From positions 1 to 64,000 of the forward strand of contig JBAXUL010000007.1 of NCBI GenBank assembly GCA_037129695.1: 64,000 nucleotides of DNA. The letters run 5' to 3'. Below the pieces are notes generated by a model that worked only from the letters and a program-made list of their open reading frames with translations, was not told the origin of the DNA and ran no database searches. Below, piece by piece: positions 28,325 to 37,283 of this stretch. The position numbers and the translations under genes are program-made. The first letter of the stretch is position 1. Every line of letters begins with the position of its first letter. The stretch is from CAINVV01 sp037129695. Lineage in GTDB: Bacteria; Bacteroidota; Bacteroidia; Bacteroidales; Prolixibacteraceae.

Positions 28325-30760
28325 ATGAATCGAACGATCATTTTGTTTTGCAAGATCAATCAAATATCCTTGGCCTTGGTGCTGCTATTCCTGTTGGGTA
28401 GTGTGCGGTTACAGGCACAAAATCTGAAAATGAATCAAAGGGATTTGACAGATATGTCAAATGCAATCTGGATTGGAAATAATGAAAAGGTAATAGCAAA
28501 TGATTCGCTTTTGTACGGGGATCATCCCGCGCCACTTTTCCGCAAGGAATTCAACATCACAGGGAAAATTTTAAAGGGCACTTTAACCATCACGGCAGCA
28601 GGCTATTATCTTATTTTCATTAACGGTCAAAAGGTCGAAAATAATCTGCTCGATCCGGCATGGACCAACTTCAGTAAACGAATATATTCTGCGGTATATG
28701 ACATCTCTGCCCAGATCAGGCTAGGAAAAAACGTGGTAGGGACCATGTTGGGAAACGGTTTTTACAATTCGCTTCCACTCCGGATGTTTGGCAATTTTAA
28801 TCTTAGGCAAAGTTTGCCGACCGGTCAGCCAAGGTTTATTGCCCGGCTTCAGATTGAATATGTAAACGGATCCACGGAAGAAATTGTAACAGATGGCAAC
28901 TGGAAGACCATGGAAGGTCCGATCCTTCGGAACAATGTCTATCTCGGCGAAATGTATGATGCCCGCAAAGAGGTAACAGGTTGGGAATTTTCCGGCTACA
29001 ACGACAGTTTGTGGAAAAATGCAGATCATTTCGAATCACCGGGCGGAGCCATCGTACCCGCTTTTTTCCCGGCCGTAAAAGTGAGACGTACCATCAAACC
29101 GGTTCAGATACGTCATTCTGGTCCTCAAATTATTGTTGATTTCGGTGTCAATCTGACAGGGCTATACAAGATTAAAATGAAAGGAAAGCCTGGTGATACC
29201 ATCGTCTTCAGGTTTGGAGAGCGTTTGTATGACAATGGCACCTTGAATCCTATGACAACGGTGGCAGGCCAGATTAAGCGAAAAAAGAGCGGTGGTCCGG
29301 GTTCGCCTGATATTGCTTGGCAGACAGATAGTTATATTTTTGGAAAGACAAGGGAAGTAACCTGGCAGCCACATTTTTCTTTTCATACATTTAGGTATGC
29401 AGAGATTTCCGGATTGGATTATTTACCGGCTAATGATGATATGGAAGCCATTGAATTTCACAGTGGTGTTGAAAATCAGAATCAATTTTCTTGTTCGTCC
29501 GACCTGTTAAACCAAATTCAGATCGTCTGTCGACAGACATTTCTCAACAATCTTATTTCAGTTCAGTCAGATTGTCCGGCAAGGGAGAAGTTCGGTTACG
29601 GTGGTGATTTGAATGCGACGAGTGAATCATTTATATATAATTTCGACATGCATTCTTTCTATCGCAAGACCATTTATGACTGGGAAGATGCGATGAGAGA
29701 TTCTGTTTTTATTGATACGGCACCTTTTGTTGGGATTAAATATTGCGGTATAAGCTGGGAATCTGCTTTTCTGACCACTCAGTCCAAATTGTTCCGGTAT
29801 TATGGTGACACGGCCATTGTGAACGAATTTTATAAAAAAGACCTTGACTGGATGAATAAGGTTGCCACCTTGCACCCCGAAGGAATTATTGACAAGGGTC
29901 TGAGCGACCACGAATCACTCGAAAAAGTTCCTGTTCAATTAATCGGTACCACCCATTACCTCGAATGTGCGCGGATCATGAAAAGATTTGCAGCGCTGAA
30001 AAATGACGAGCCGAATGTCACGAAATTCAGTGATCTGGAGAAATTTCTTTCCCGAAAGCTTCTCGATCTTTATTGGCATAAACCTGTGGATGGGCCTATC
30101 AACAGACAGACCTTGTTTGCAGCATTGATTTACTACCGGATCATACCGGAAAATGAGTTGCCAGCAGTTGCAGATTCACTGCTTAGTGCTGTCAGAAAGG
30201 CTCCAGCCGGACATTTTACCACCGGAATATTCGGTACCAAATACATTCTTGAAGCCCTTTCCATGACAGGCCACACGGATGAAGTATATCGGATTGTCAA
30301 CAGTACTGAATTCCCCGGATGGGGATATATGATCAACCGGGGTGCCACCACCATTTGGGAAACGTGGAAAGAGAGTGAAAATACCTACTCCAACTGCCAT
30401 CCCATGTTTGGAACGGTGTCTGAATGGTATTTTCGCTGGCTGGCAGGTATCCGCCCATTGGAGAATGAGCCAGGCTTCAGGAAATTCCTATTGGCTCCTT
30501 CTTTTCCGGATGGACTCAACGCTGTCAATGCAGTTTACCATGCTCCGACAGGAGATGTGAAAGTAAAATGGCAAAGGGATGTGATGGGGAAAATTACATT
30601 GAATGTTACGGTGCCGACCGGTTCAGTAGCTGAGTTATTACCTGTCGAAAAACCCCGGATACATTGGAAAGTGACAAATGTAACCACCACAAAAACGATT
30701 ATTGCCGATCCGGGTAAAGCATCCGTGATCCTGCCTGAGGGAGTATACCTGATCAATTGA
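28325..30760 (+). CDS. Secreted alpha-L-rhamnosidase (GH78)
   Basis: 811 residues with a signal peptide (cleavage near LQAQ, residue 32). N-terminal beta-sandwich domains include the carbohydrate-binding motif DPAWTNFSKRIYSAVYD near 115. The (alpha/alpha)6 barrel carries DCPAREKFGYGGDLNA near 416 and GATTIWETWKE near 673, the standard GH78 motifs containing the acidic residues of the active site. A C-terminal beta-domain closes the protein. It hydrolyses terminal alpha-L-rhamnose from polysaccharides or glycosides in the periplasm or outside the cell. It lies 153 bases after the esterase gene, likely co-regulated. Confidence 0.92.
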   Translation: MNRTIILFCKINQISLALVLLFLLGSVRLQAQNLKMNQRDLTDMSNAIWIGNNEKVIANDSLLYGDHPAPLFRKEFNITGKILKGTLTITAAGYYLIFINGQKVENNLLDPAWTNFSKRIYSAVYDISAQIRLGKNVVGTMLGNGFYNSLPLRMFGNFNLRQSLPTGQPRFIARLQIEYVNGSTEEIVTDGNWKTMEGPILRNNVYLGEMYDARKEVTGWEFSGYNDSLWKNADHFESPGGAIVPAFFPAVKVRRTIKPVQIRHSGPQIIVDFGVNLTGLYKIKMKGKPGDTIVFRFGERLYDNGTLNPMTTVAGQIKRKKSGGPGSPDIAWQTDSYIFGKTREVTWQPHFSFHTFRYAEISGLDYLPANDDMEAIEFHSGVENQNQFSCSSDLLNQIQIVCRQTFLNNLISVQSDCPAREKFGYGGDLNATSESFIYNFDMHSFYRKTIYDWEDAMRDSVFIDTAPFVGIKYCGISWESAFLTTQSKLFRYYGDTAIVNEFYKKDLDWMNKVATLHPEGIIDKGLSDHESLEKVPVQLIGTTHYLECARIMKRFAALKNDEPNVTKFSDLEKFLSRKLLDLYWHKPVDGPINRQTLFAALIYYRIIPENELPAVADSLLSAVRKAPAGHFTTGIFGTKYILEALSMTGHTDEVYRIVNSTEFPGWGYMINRGATTIWETWKESENTYSNCHPMFGTVSEWYFRWLAGIRPLENEPGFRKFLLAPSFPDGLNAVNAVYHAPTGDVKVKWQRDVMGKITLNVTVPTGSVAELLPVEKPRIHWKVTNVTTTKTIIADPGKASVILPEGVYLIN

Positions 30761-30859
30761 TTCAACCAGGAACAAGCCAGTAAGGATATTGTGATTTTTC
30801 ATGTTGAATGCGGAAAGTTCGGAATTTAAGTCCTCCTACCAATACTTTAGCAGATCTGA

Positions 30860-33337
30860 TCACATCTCAACAATAGTGATTCCTGATCCGCCAAACTGGA
30901 CATGTTCATCCCTGAATTTTTTGACGGCAGGCTCAGATTTCAGAAAAGCCCTGATAAGCTCCCGTAAAATACCGTTTCCTTTTCCATGAAGAATATGTAA
31001 TTCATGGGCTTCTACCATGATGGCTTCATCAATAAATTCCTGTATTTTTTGAAGACCTTCCTCTGCACGTAAGCCACGAACATCAATTCTGGGTTTGAAA
31101 TTCAATTTCCGGTCATTGATTTCCTGACTAATTCTTGCAGTGGTATTGTTCTCCCTGGTCTTTTTGACTTCGTTATGGGAGATCATTTCAACTCTTTCAC
31201 GTTTGACCACCGACCTAAGTTGACCGAAAGCAACAACCAGGTTGTTTCCATTGGTCTCCAAAACTATTCCGGGTGTTTCCTGATCTTTCAGTTTGATCCA
31301 GCTTCCTACTTCAGGTTCATTGGGTATTAGCGGATGCGGCTTGGCTGCCTTGTGTGGTTCATCGTGCTGAGGACCAAGTTTCTTCTGTACTTCCCGCTGT
31401 CTGATCTTCTCCATCTTCCTGGTGATCTGATCATCCTCTGTATCCTTGGTGATGGAAACAGTTCCTTTGAATTCATCCAGTTTTTTTCGCGCCTCCTTCG
31501 TCTTCTCCTTGTCAGCAGAGGCTTCCTTGATCTCCCGGATGGTTTGTTCTACCATTTTGTTGGAGGATGCAAGTATTTCAGCCGCCTCCTTCCTGGCCTT
31601 ATCCAGTATTTCTTTTCTGAGTTTTTTGACTTCAGAAAGATTTTCTTCATAGGTGGAAGTCAAATCTTCCAGCTTTTTCTCTGATTGTCTGATATTCTGG
31701 CGTTTGGTTTCCCAATAGCGTTTGTCCCGGACGATATCCCGGAGATGTTTGTCGAAATCGATGTGGTCTTTGCCGATTTTTTCGGTTGCCTCCTGCAGAA
31801 TATCTTCAGGCAGGCCTATTTTGCGCGCGATCTCAAAAGCGAACGAACTACCCGGTTTTCCGATTTGCAATTGGAAAAGTGGTTCCATTCGGTTGGAATC
31901 GTATAGCATGGCACCGTTGACGATACCCGGAACCGAAGAAGCAAAGTGCTTGAGATTGGTGTAATGGGTCGTAATTACCCCAAAACTTTTAAGCAGGTTG
32001 ATCCGGTTCAGAATCGATTCGGCGATCGCCCCTCCCAGCATCGGTTCTGTACCTGTCCCAAACTCATCAATTAAAACCAGGGATTGCGGATTGCAGTTTC
32101 TGACGAAGAATTTCATGTCGCTCAAATGCGAACTATAGGTGCTCAGGTCGTTGTCGAGCGACTGGTTGTCACCGATATCGATGAATATCCGCTCGAAAAT
32201 TCCGACAACACTGTCCAGATGAAGCGGAATAGGAATTCCGCATTGGATGCTGTACTGAAGCAGGCCTACAGTCTTCAGGCAAACTGATTTACCCCCGGCA
32301 TTGGGTCCTGAAATAAGAAGTAGTCGATCATCTTTGGTCAGTTTGATATTCAGCGGAACGATTTTTCTTTTTTCCCTTGCCAGATTGCGCTCCAGCAGAG
32401 GGTGCCTGGCATCCAGCCAGTTTAGCTCGGGTTGGTGGGTGAGGACCGGTTTTACCGATTTGCTTTCATTGGACCACAAAGCCTTTGCACGGATAAAGTC
32501 CAAAACTCCCAGTATTTCATAGGAGTTTTCAAGGTCTTCGGAATAGGGACGGAGTTCGTCTGTGAATTTGGTGAGAATCCTTACGATCTCGCGTCTTTCT
32601 GCTGATTCAAGTTCGCGTATACGGTTGTTGGTTTCAACAATTTCTTCAGGTTCAATGTACGAAGTTCGCCCGGTTGCGGATTCATCGTGAACGATTCCCC
32701 TCATCTTTCGTTTATTGCTCGACAGTACAGGAATCACAGCTCTTCCATCCCGGATGGAAACTGTTACATCTTTTTCAACCAACCCTTCCGCCTGGGCATG
32801 CTTGAGGATTTTGGCCATGATTTTGGATATCCCCGATTGCAGCGACAGAATTTCTCTCCTTATCTTTACCAGTTCCGGCGATGCGTTGTCTTTGATGGTT
32901 CCGGTTTTGGTCAGAATCTGGTCTATCTTTTCGTACAGAAAAGGAAATATCCGGATGTCACGGATCACAAAATAGAGGCGGGGGAATACTTCCTGTTCCT
33001 TCTCCTTGAAAAAAGCCACGATGGATCTGAGTGTTTCAAGCGACCTTTTCAGGTCGAAGAGTTCAAAAACTTCCAGAAAAGAGCCCTGAATCCTGGATTT
33101 CCTTAATACAGGACGCATATCAATGAAGTAACCGGTCGGAAAATTCAGTTCATCCCGGATGATTATCTGGAATTCTACAGTTTCATCCAATTGTTTCTCT
33201 ATCAGGGCATTATCCGAAGAGAAACTGCAGTCTGCCACATTTTCCTTGCCAAGTTCACTCAGGCATCGGTTGCTCAGAAGTTCCCTGATTTTGTCAAAGC
33301 CTGTTTTATTTTCGAAATTTTCCGGATAAATGTTCAT
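30860..33337 (-). CDS. mutS2: MutS2 family ATPase/nuclease
   Basis: 825 residues from ATG 33337. An upstream GTG (33421) would give 28 extra residues but lies beyond the promoter at 33358-33388 and is rejected. Layout: MutS core helices, Walker A GPNAGGKS near residue 346, Walker B LVLIDEFGTGTEP near 425, a long coiled coil (about 500-640), and a C-terminal Smr domain with IDVRGLRAEEG near 750 and LHGKGNG near 784. MutS2 acts on branched DNA, limits recombination, and in some species rescues collided ribosomes. It ends convergently 99 bases from the GH78 gene. Confidence 0.96.
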   Translation of the reverse strand: MNIYPENFENKTGFDKIRELLSNRCLSELGKENVADCSFSSDNALIEKQLDETVEFQIIIRDELNFPTGYFIDMRPVLRKSRIQGSFLEVFELFDLKRSLETLRSIVAFFKEKEQEVFPRLYFVIRDIRIFPFLYEKIDQILTKTGTIKDNASPELVKIRREILSLQSGISKIMAKILKHAQAEGLVEKDVTVSIRDGRAVIPVLSSNKRKMRGIVHDESATGRTSYIEPEEIVETNNRIRELESAERREIVRILTKFTDELRPYSEDLENSYEILGVLDFIRAKALWSNESKSVKPVLTHQPELNWLDARHPLLERNLAREKRKIVPLNIKLTKDDRLLLISGPNAGGKSVCLKTVGLLQYSIQCGIPIPLHLDSVVGIFERIFIDIGDNQSLDNDLSTYSSHLSDMKFFVRNCNPQSLVLIDEFGTGTEPMLGGAIAESILNRINLLKSFGVITTHYTNLKHFASSVPGIVNGAMLYDSNRMEPLFQLQIGKPGSSFAFEIARKIGLPEDILQEATEKIGKDHIDFDKHLRDIVRDKRYWETKRQNIRQSEKKLEDLTSTYEENLSEVKKLRKEILDKARKEAAEILASSNKMVEQTIREIKEASADKEKTKEARKKLDEFKGTVSITKDTEDDQITRKMEKIRQREVQKKLGPQHDEPHKAAKPHPLIPNEPEVGSWIKLKDQETPGIVLETNGNNLVVAFGQLRSVVKRERVEMISHNEVKKTRENNTTARISQEINDRKLNFKPRIDVRGLRAEEGLQKIQEFIDEAIMVEAHELHILHGKGNGILRELIRAFLKSEPAVKKFRDEHVQFGGSGITIVEM

Positions 33338-33357
33338 GGAGCGTATTGAATTCACGA

Positions 33358-33388
33358 CAAAAGTAGCAAGAAATGAGCAGGAGTGCAA
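33358..33388 (-). promoter_or_regulatory. Bacteroidota-type promoter for mutS2
   Basis: Read on the minus strand: TTG (33388-33386), 20 bases, then TACTTTTG (33365-33358), a perfect TAnnTTTG element. Transcription should start near 33351, about 14 bases before ATG 33337, which supports that start. Confidence 0.7.
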
Positions 33389-33421
33389 TTGATCTAAATG
33401 GAAATGTGGTTCATTTCTCAC

Positions 33422-33453
33422 TTGTAGGCCAAAGTAATTTTTGATTAACTTTG
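33422..33453 (+). promoter_or_regulatory. Bacteroidota-type promoter for the acyltransferase gene
   Basis: TTG (33422-33424), 21 bases, then TAACTTTG (33446-33453), matching TAnnTTTG. Start of transcription would be near 33460, just before ATG 33473. It is divergent from the mutS2 promoter, with 33 bases between the two -33 elements. Confidence 0.68.
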
Positions 33454-33472
33454 TTTCAAATTCTGATTCGCT

Positions 33473-34036
33473 ATGATCAAATTCTTTTCAAAAATAATCT
33501 TGCGTATATTCGGCTGGGAACTGGTAGGAGGCGTAATTCCGGAACCAAAAGCCATTGTTTTGGGTATTCCTCATACCTCCAACTGGGATTTTATCATTTC
33601 ATTTCTTTACTACCGTGCTGTTGGCGGGAAATCCAATACCATGGTGAAAAAGGAATTTTTCTTCTGGCCTTTGGGGTATTTTGTTCGCGGAATGGGCGGA
33701 ATCCCTGTCGACAGGTCAAAAGGAGCCAGTTTGATCAAACAAATACTTTCGGAGTTTGAGAAACGAGAAAACATGCATTTGGCCATCGCTCCTGAAGGAA
33801 CACGGAAACCTGTCACCAAATGGAAAGGAGGGTTTCATACCATTGCCAGAACTGCCAATATTCCTGTTTACATGGCTTTTTTTGACTGGGGACGCAAACG
33901 GATCGGCTATACTGACAAGATTGAACTGACTGATGATCTGCAGGCTGACCTGAAAAGAATCAGGCAGTGGTACAAGGATCATGGCATCATGGGAAGAAAT
34001 CCGGAAGGAATGAATTACGGAGACGATCTGGATTAA
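33473..34036 (+). CDS. PlsC-like 1-acyl-glycerol-3-phosphate acyltransferase family protein
   Basis: 187 residues. The acyltransferase H-x4-D motif is HTSNWD near residue 33, and the EGTR block is in APEGTRKPVTKWKGGF near 103. The short length and the HTSNWDF form are typical of a compact PlsC-like subgroup in Bacteroidota rather than classical PlsC (about 240 residues). There is no clear membrane helix beyond the N-terminal amphipathic stretch. Likely transfers an acyl chain to a lysophospholipid or related lipid at the inner membrane. The following nitrilase-family gene is 30 bases away, probably co-transcribed. Confidence 0.82.
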   Translation: MIKFFSKIILRIFGWELVGGVIPEPKAIVLGIPHTSNWDFIISFLYYRAVGGKSNTMVKKEFFFWPLGYFVRGMGGIPVDRSKGASLIKQILSEFEKRENMHLAIAPEGTRKPVTKWKGGFHTIARTANIPVYMAFFDWGRKRIGYTDKIELTDDLQADLKRIRQWYKDHGIMGRNPEGMNYGDDLD

Positions 34037-34066
34037 ATCATTTACCATTGATAGTTGTTATTGGCA

Positions 34067-34849
34067 ATGACAGACATTTTAAGAATTTCACTGGTTCAAT
34101 GGGATGTTGCCTGGGAAAATCCTGCGGCCAACCGGCTGAAACTTGATCAACTGCTGGTACCCATTCAAGGTAGTACGGATTTGATTGTATTGCCCGAGAT
34201 GTTTACCACCGGCTTTTCCATGAAGGCAAATATGCTCTCCGAAACGATGGAGGGTGAAAGTGTCAGGTGGATGAAGTCGCAAGCAAAAAAAACAGGTGCC
34301 GCCCTGGCAGGTAGCCTGATTGTCAGAGAGAATGACCATCATTACAACCGTTTCCTTTTTATCACACCGGCCGGTGATGTTTTTAGTTACGATAAAAAAC
34401 ATCTTTTCTCCATGGGTGGAGAAGATCAGTATTTCAATCCCGGAAACACAAAGGTTGTTGTAGATTATTTAGGTTGGAGAATTGCCCTTTTTACTTGTTA
34501 TGATCTTCGTTTCCCTGTTTGGTGCAGGTCTGTCAATGATGTTGATTTAATGTTGTTTACAGCCAATTGGCCGGACGCACGACAACTTGTCTGGCAAACC
34601 CTTACAAGGGCGAGAGCCATTGAAAATCAGCTTTATGTGGCAGGAGTTAACCGGACAGGAACAGACGGTTCGGGAGTTGTTTATTCCGGTGAAAGCTTGA
34701 TGATTAATCCAAAGGGAGTTGTGATTTGCAATTTGGGTAATCGAACTGAAGCAGTCGAAACCTGTGATATATCCATGACGGATTTAAGCAGATTCAGAAA
34801 AAAATTTCCGGTATCGCTTGATGCAGATTCTTTTGAATTTTTAAGGTAA
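34067..34849 (+). CDS. Nitrilase-superfamily amidohydrolase (omega-amidase/YafV-like)
   Basis: 260 residues from ATG 34067; a TTG four codons upstream opens the frame but is not needed. The nitrilase triad is visible: Glu in VLPEMFTTGFSM near residue 43, Lys in YDKKHLFSMGGE near 111, and Cys in FTCYDLRFPVW near 145. YDLRFP after the Cys and the overall length point to the omega-amidase (2-oxoglutaramate/2-oxosuccinamate) branch, which salvages the keto-acid amides made by glutamine transaminases, including in methionine recycling. Convergent with the nitroreductase gene with a one-base gap. Confidence 0.85.
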   Translation: MTDILRISLVQWDVAWENPAANRLKLDQLLVPIQGSTDLIVLPEMFTTGFSMKANMLSETMEGESVRWMKSQAKKTGAALAGSLIVRENDHHYNRFLFITPAGDVFSYDKKHLFSMGGEDQYFNPGNTKVVVDYLGWRIALFTCYDLRFPVWCRSVNDVDLMLFTANWPDARQLVWQTLTRARAIENQLYVAGVNRTGTDGSGVVYSGESLMINPKGVVICNLGNRTEAVETCDISMTDLSRFRKKFPVSLDADSFEFLR

Positions 34850-34850
34850 T

Positions 34851-35372
34851 TTACGCTTCAAACTTATTCCACAAAACCATTTGATCCAACGGTTTTCTTT
34901 TCTTTTCAGGGATGACACCCGTGAGAGGATACCCGATCGGAATCATCGCAATGGGTTCCAGATTGGACGAAAGATTGAAGATTTCTGCGCATTTTTCCGC
35001 ATTGAAGTGACAGATCCAGCAGGTACCCAACCCCAATTCAGTTGCAGCAAGCATCAGATGGTCGATGGCAATGGCTACATCAATATCTGTATAATCCTTA
35101 TCATCAGTCGGCCGTCGCCAGCCTTTGTCGTGATCTCCGATGGCAACGATACAGACCGGTGCGGACCTGAACCAATCACGGTGGTAACAGTTGTGAAGTT
35201 GTTCCAAAAGAGCAGGCTCAGTGACAATCACGAATTTCCATGGCTGAAAATTGACAGCAGATGGTGCCAGCAAAGCAGCTTCAACAATGGTAATGAGTTT
35301 TTCTTTTTCAACAGGTGTTGATTGATAGCTCCTTACTGAATATCTGCTTTGGGCGAGTTCTTTAAAGTCCAT
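34851..35372 (-). CDS. FMN-dependent nitroreductase family protein
   Basis: 173 residues with the FMN-contact motif SRYSVRSYQ at residues 9-17, the PSAVNFQPWKFVIV block near 37, and the C-terminal MIPIGYPLTG block near 143. This is the compact nitroreductase family of flavin oxidoreductases. Physiological substrate unknown. GTCWICHFN near 115 supplies a Cys pair of unknown role. A -7-like element on the minus strand (35399-35406, CAAATTTA on the plus strand) lies 27 bases upstream, without a good -33 element. Confidence 0.88.
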   Translation of the reverse strand: MDFKELAQSRYSVRSYQSTPVEKEKLITIVEAALLAPSAVNFQPWKFVIVTEPALLEQLHNCYHRDWFRSAPVCIVAIGDHDKGWRRPTDDKDYTDIDVAIAIDHLMLAATELGLGTCWICHFNAEKCAEIFNLSSNLEPIAMIPIGYPLTGVIPEKKRKPLDQMVLWNKFEA

Positions 35373-35523
35373 AAGATAAATACGGTTATTTGCAGGTCCA
35401 AATTTACGAAAGTTTTGAAATCATTCATTTTTTATTTGCATCCTCATTAACAATTATGATCCATCCTAAATTGTTGAACAGAATTGACCAATTCGGTCCG
35501 TTAGATAATATGCATAAAATACG

Positions 35524-35531
35524 TACTTTTG
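35524..35531 (+). promoter_or_regulatory. Probable -7 element of the ABC-F gene
   Basis: TACTTTTG matches TAnnTTTG and lies 44 bases before the ATG at 35576, placing the start of transcription near 35538. A -33 TTG at the right distance is not obvious, so this is half a promoter. Confidence 0.4.
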
Positions 35532-35575
35532 CAGTCCGTAATTTTCACGTTCATACGGATATAAAATTTTAAAAA

Positions 35576-37189
35576 ATGATCACTGTTTCAAACCTGTCCA
35601 TACAGTTTGGCAAGAAGCCGCTTTTTCAGGATGTCAGTCTTAAATTTTTGCCCGGCAACTGCTATGGGGTAATTGGAGCCAATGGTGCAGGAAAATCAAC
35701 ACTGCTTAAAATTATTGCAGGAGACCTCGCTTCTACCAAAGGTGAAGTATTGCTAGGATCGGGCGAACGTTTGTCTGTGCTCAAACAGGATCACTACGGA
35801 TATGAGGAATCTTCCGTTATTGATGCAGTTATGATGGGTTTCGAGGAATTGTGGAAGATACTCAACGAAAAAAATATTCTTTATTCAAAATTGGATTTCA
35901 CAGAGGCTGATGGATTAAGGGCCGCCGAACTTGAAGAAAGGTTTGCTGAAATTGACGGGTGGAATGCCGAAAGCGATGCGGCTACCTTGCTAAGTGGTTT
36001 GGGTATCAAGGAGGATTTTCATCACCGATTGATGAAAGATCTGAGTGGAAAAGAAAAGGTCAGGGTATTGCTTGCGCAGGCATTGTTCGGAAAACCGGAT
36101 AACCTTCTGCTGGATGAACCTACGAACGATCTTGACCTTGATACGGTTATGTGGCTGGAGAATTATCTTGCCAACTATGAAAATACAGTGTTGATTGTTT
36201 CCCACGACAGGCACTTTCTGGATTCGGTTTGTACGCATACGGTGGATATTGATTTTGGAAAAGTGCAGCTTTTTGCAGGAAATTACAGTTTCTGGTATCA
36301 ATCCAGTCAGTTGGCACTTCGCCAGCAGCAAGCTCAGAACAAAAAGGCAGATGAAAAGCGCAAGGAGTTGATGGAATTCATTGCCCGGTTTAGCGCCAAC
36401 GTGGCAAAGTCCAAACAAACAACCAGCCGCAAAAAAATGCTGGAAAAATTGAATGTGGATGAAATCCAGCCTTCCACCAGAAAATACCCGGGGATTATTT
36501 TTCAGCCAGATCGCGAAACGGGAAACAAAATACTGGAAATTAAAGGTTTGTCAAAAAGCGTCAATGGTGAAGTGCTATTTAAAGATCTGGATTTCAATGT
36601 TGAGAAAGATGATAAAATTGTCTTTTTATCGAAGGATCCCAGGGCCATGACTGCTTTCTTTGAAATTATCAACGGATATGATCAGCCCGATTCCGGAACA
36701 TTTCACTGGGGACAAACAATTACCCATTCCTATCTTCCGCTGGATCACACCAATTTTTTCATGAACGACCTTAGTCTGGTTGACTGGTTGATGCAATTTT
36801 CGGATGATTCCAGTGAAATTTATCTTCGGGGCTATCTTGGGAAAATGCTTTTTTCCGGCGAGGAAGTCTACAAAAAAACAAAGGTGCTGTCGGGTGGAGA
36901 AAAAATGCGCTGCATGATCTCCAGGATGATGCTGAAAAATGCCAATGTACTGATCTTTGACAATCCCACCAATCACCTGGATCTTGAATCCATACAGGCA
37001 TTCAACAATAATCTGATCACTTTCAAGGGGAACATTCTGATGGCCTCTCATGACCACGAATTCATTCAGACTGTCGCCAACAGGGTGATTGAGCTAACTC
37101 CCAAAGGAATTATTGACAAGATTACTGAATACGATGATTATATCACCAACGACGAACTGAAGGAAAGACGCAAAATCATGTATCAATAA
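35576..37189 (+). CDS. ABC-F family translation factor-like protein, YbiT type, with degenerate second ATPase
   Basis: 537 residues, two ABC domains with no membrane part. The first has Walker A GANGAGKST near residue 35, signature LSGKEKVRV near 155 (K in place of the second G) and Walker B LLLDEPTNDLD near 178. A charged linker follows (about 240-300). In the second domain the Walker A region reads FLSKDPRAMTAFF near 348 with no GxxGxGK, the signature LSGGEKMR is intact, and Walker B is LIFDNPTNHLD with Asn for the catalytic Glu. ABC-F proteins act on the ribosome; here only site 1 should hydrolyse ATP. There is no sign of an antibiotic-resistance type. Confidence 0.9.
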   Translation: MITVSNLSIQFGKKPLFQDVSLKFLPGNCYGVIGANGAGKSTLLKIIAGDLASTKGEVLLGSGERLSVLKQDHYGYEESSVIDAVMMGFEELWKILNEKNILYSKLDFTEADGLRAAELEERFAEIDGWNAESDAATLLSGLGIKEDFHHRLMKDLSGKEKVRVLLAQALFGKPDNLLLDEPTNDLDLDTVMWLENYLANYENTVLIVSHDRHFLDSVCTHTVDIDFGKVQLFAGNYSFWYQSSQLALRQQQAQNKKADEKRKELMEFIARFSANVAKSKQTTSRKKMLEKLNVDEIQPSTRKYPGIIFQPDRETGNKILEIKGLSKSVNGEVLFKDLDFNVEKDDKIVFLSKDPRAMTAFFEIINGYDQPDSGTFHWGQTITHSYLPLDHTNFFMNDLSLVDWLMQFSDDSSEIYLRGYLGKMLFSGEEVYKKTKVLSGGEKMRCMISRMMLKNANVLIFDNPTNHLDLESIQAFNNNLITFKGNILMASHDHEFIQTVANRVIELTPKGIIDKITEYDDYITNDELKERRKIMYQ

Positions 37190-37192
37190 TAC

Positions 37193-37223
37193 TTGGATAG
37201 CACGAAATATTTTCTCATCTTTG
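37193..37223 (+). promoter_or_regulatory. Probable promoter of the LytTR regulator gene
   Basis: TTG (37193-37195), 20 bases, then CATCTTTG (37216-37223), one base off TAnnTTTG. It is correctly placed 60 bases before the ATG at 37284. Confidence 0.45.
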
Positions 37224-37283
37224 TTAGGCATTCCTAATTTTCAGAGCTTTTTGAAAGTTTTTCCTGATTTAACCTGAGTCAAT

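Noticed and set aside
26972..30760. Polysaccharide utilisation locus
   Set aside because: Esterase and GH78 genes are adjacent, but no SusC, SusD or hybrid two-component sensor is present.
33338..33421. N-terminal extension of MutS2 from a GTG
   Set aside because: It overlaps the predicted promoter, and MutS2 proteins start close to MNIYPENFE.
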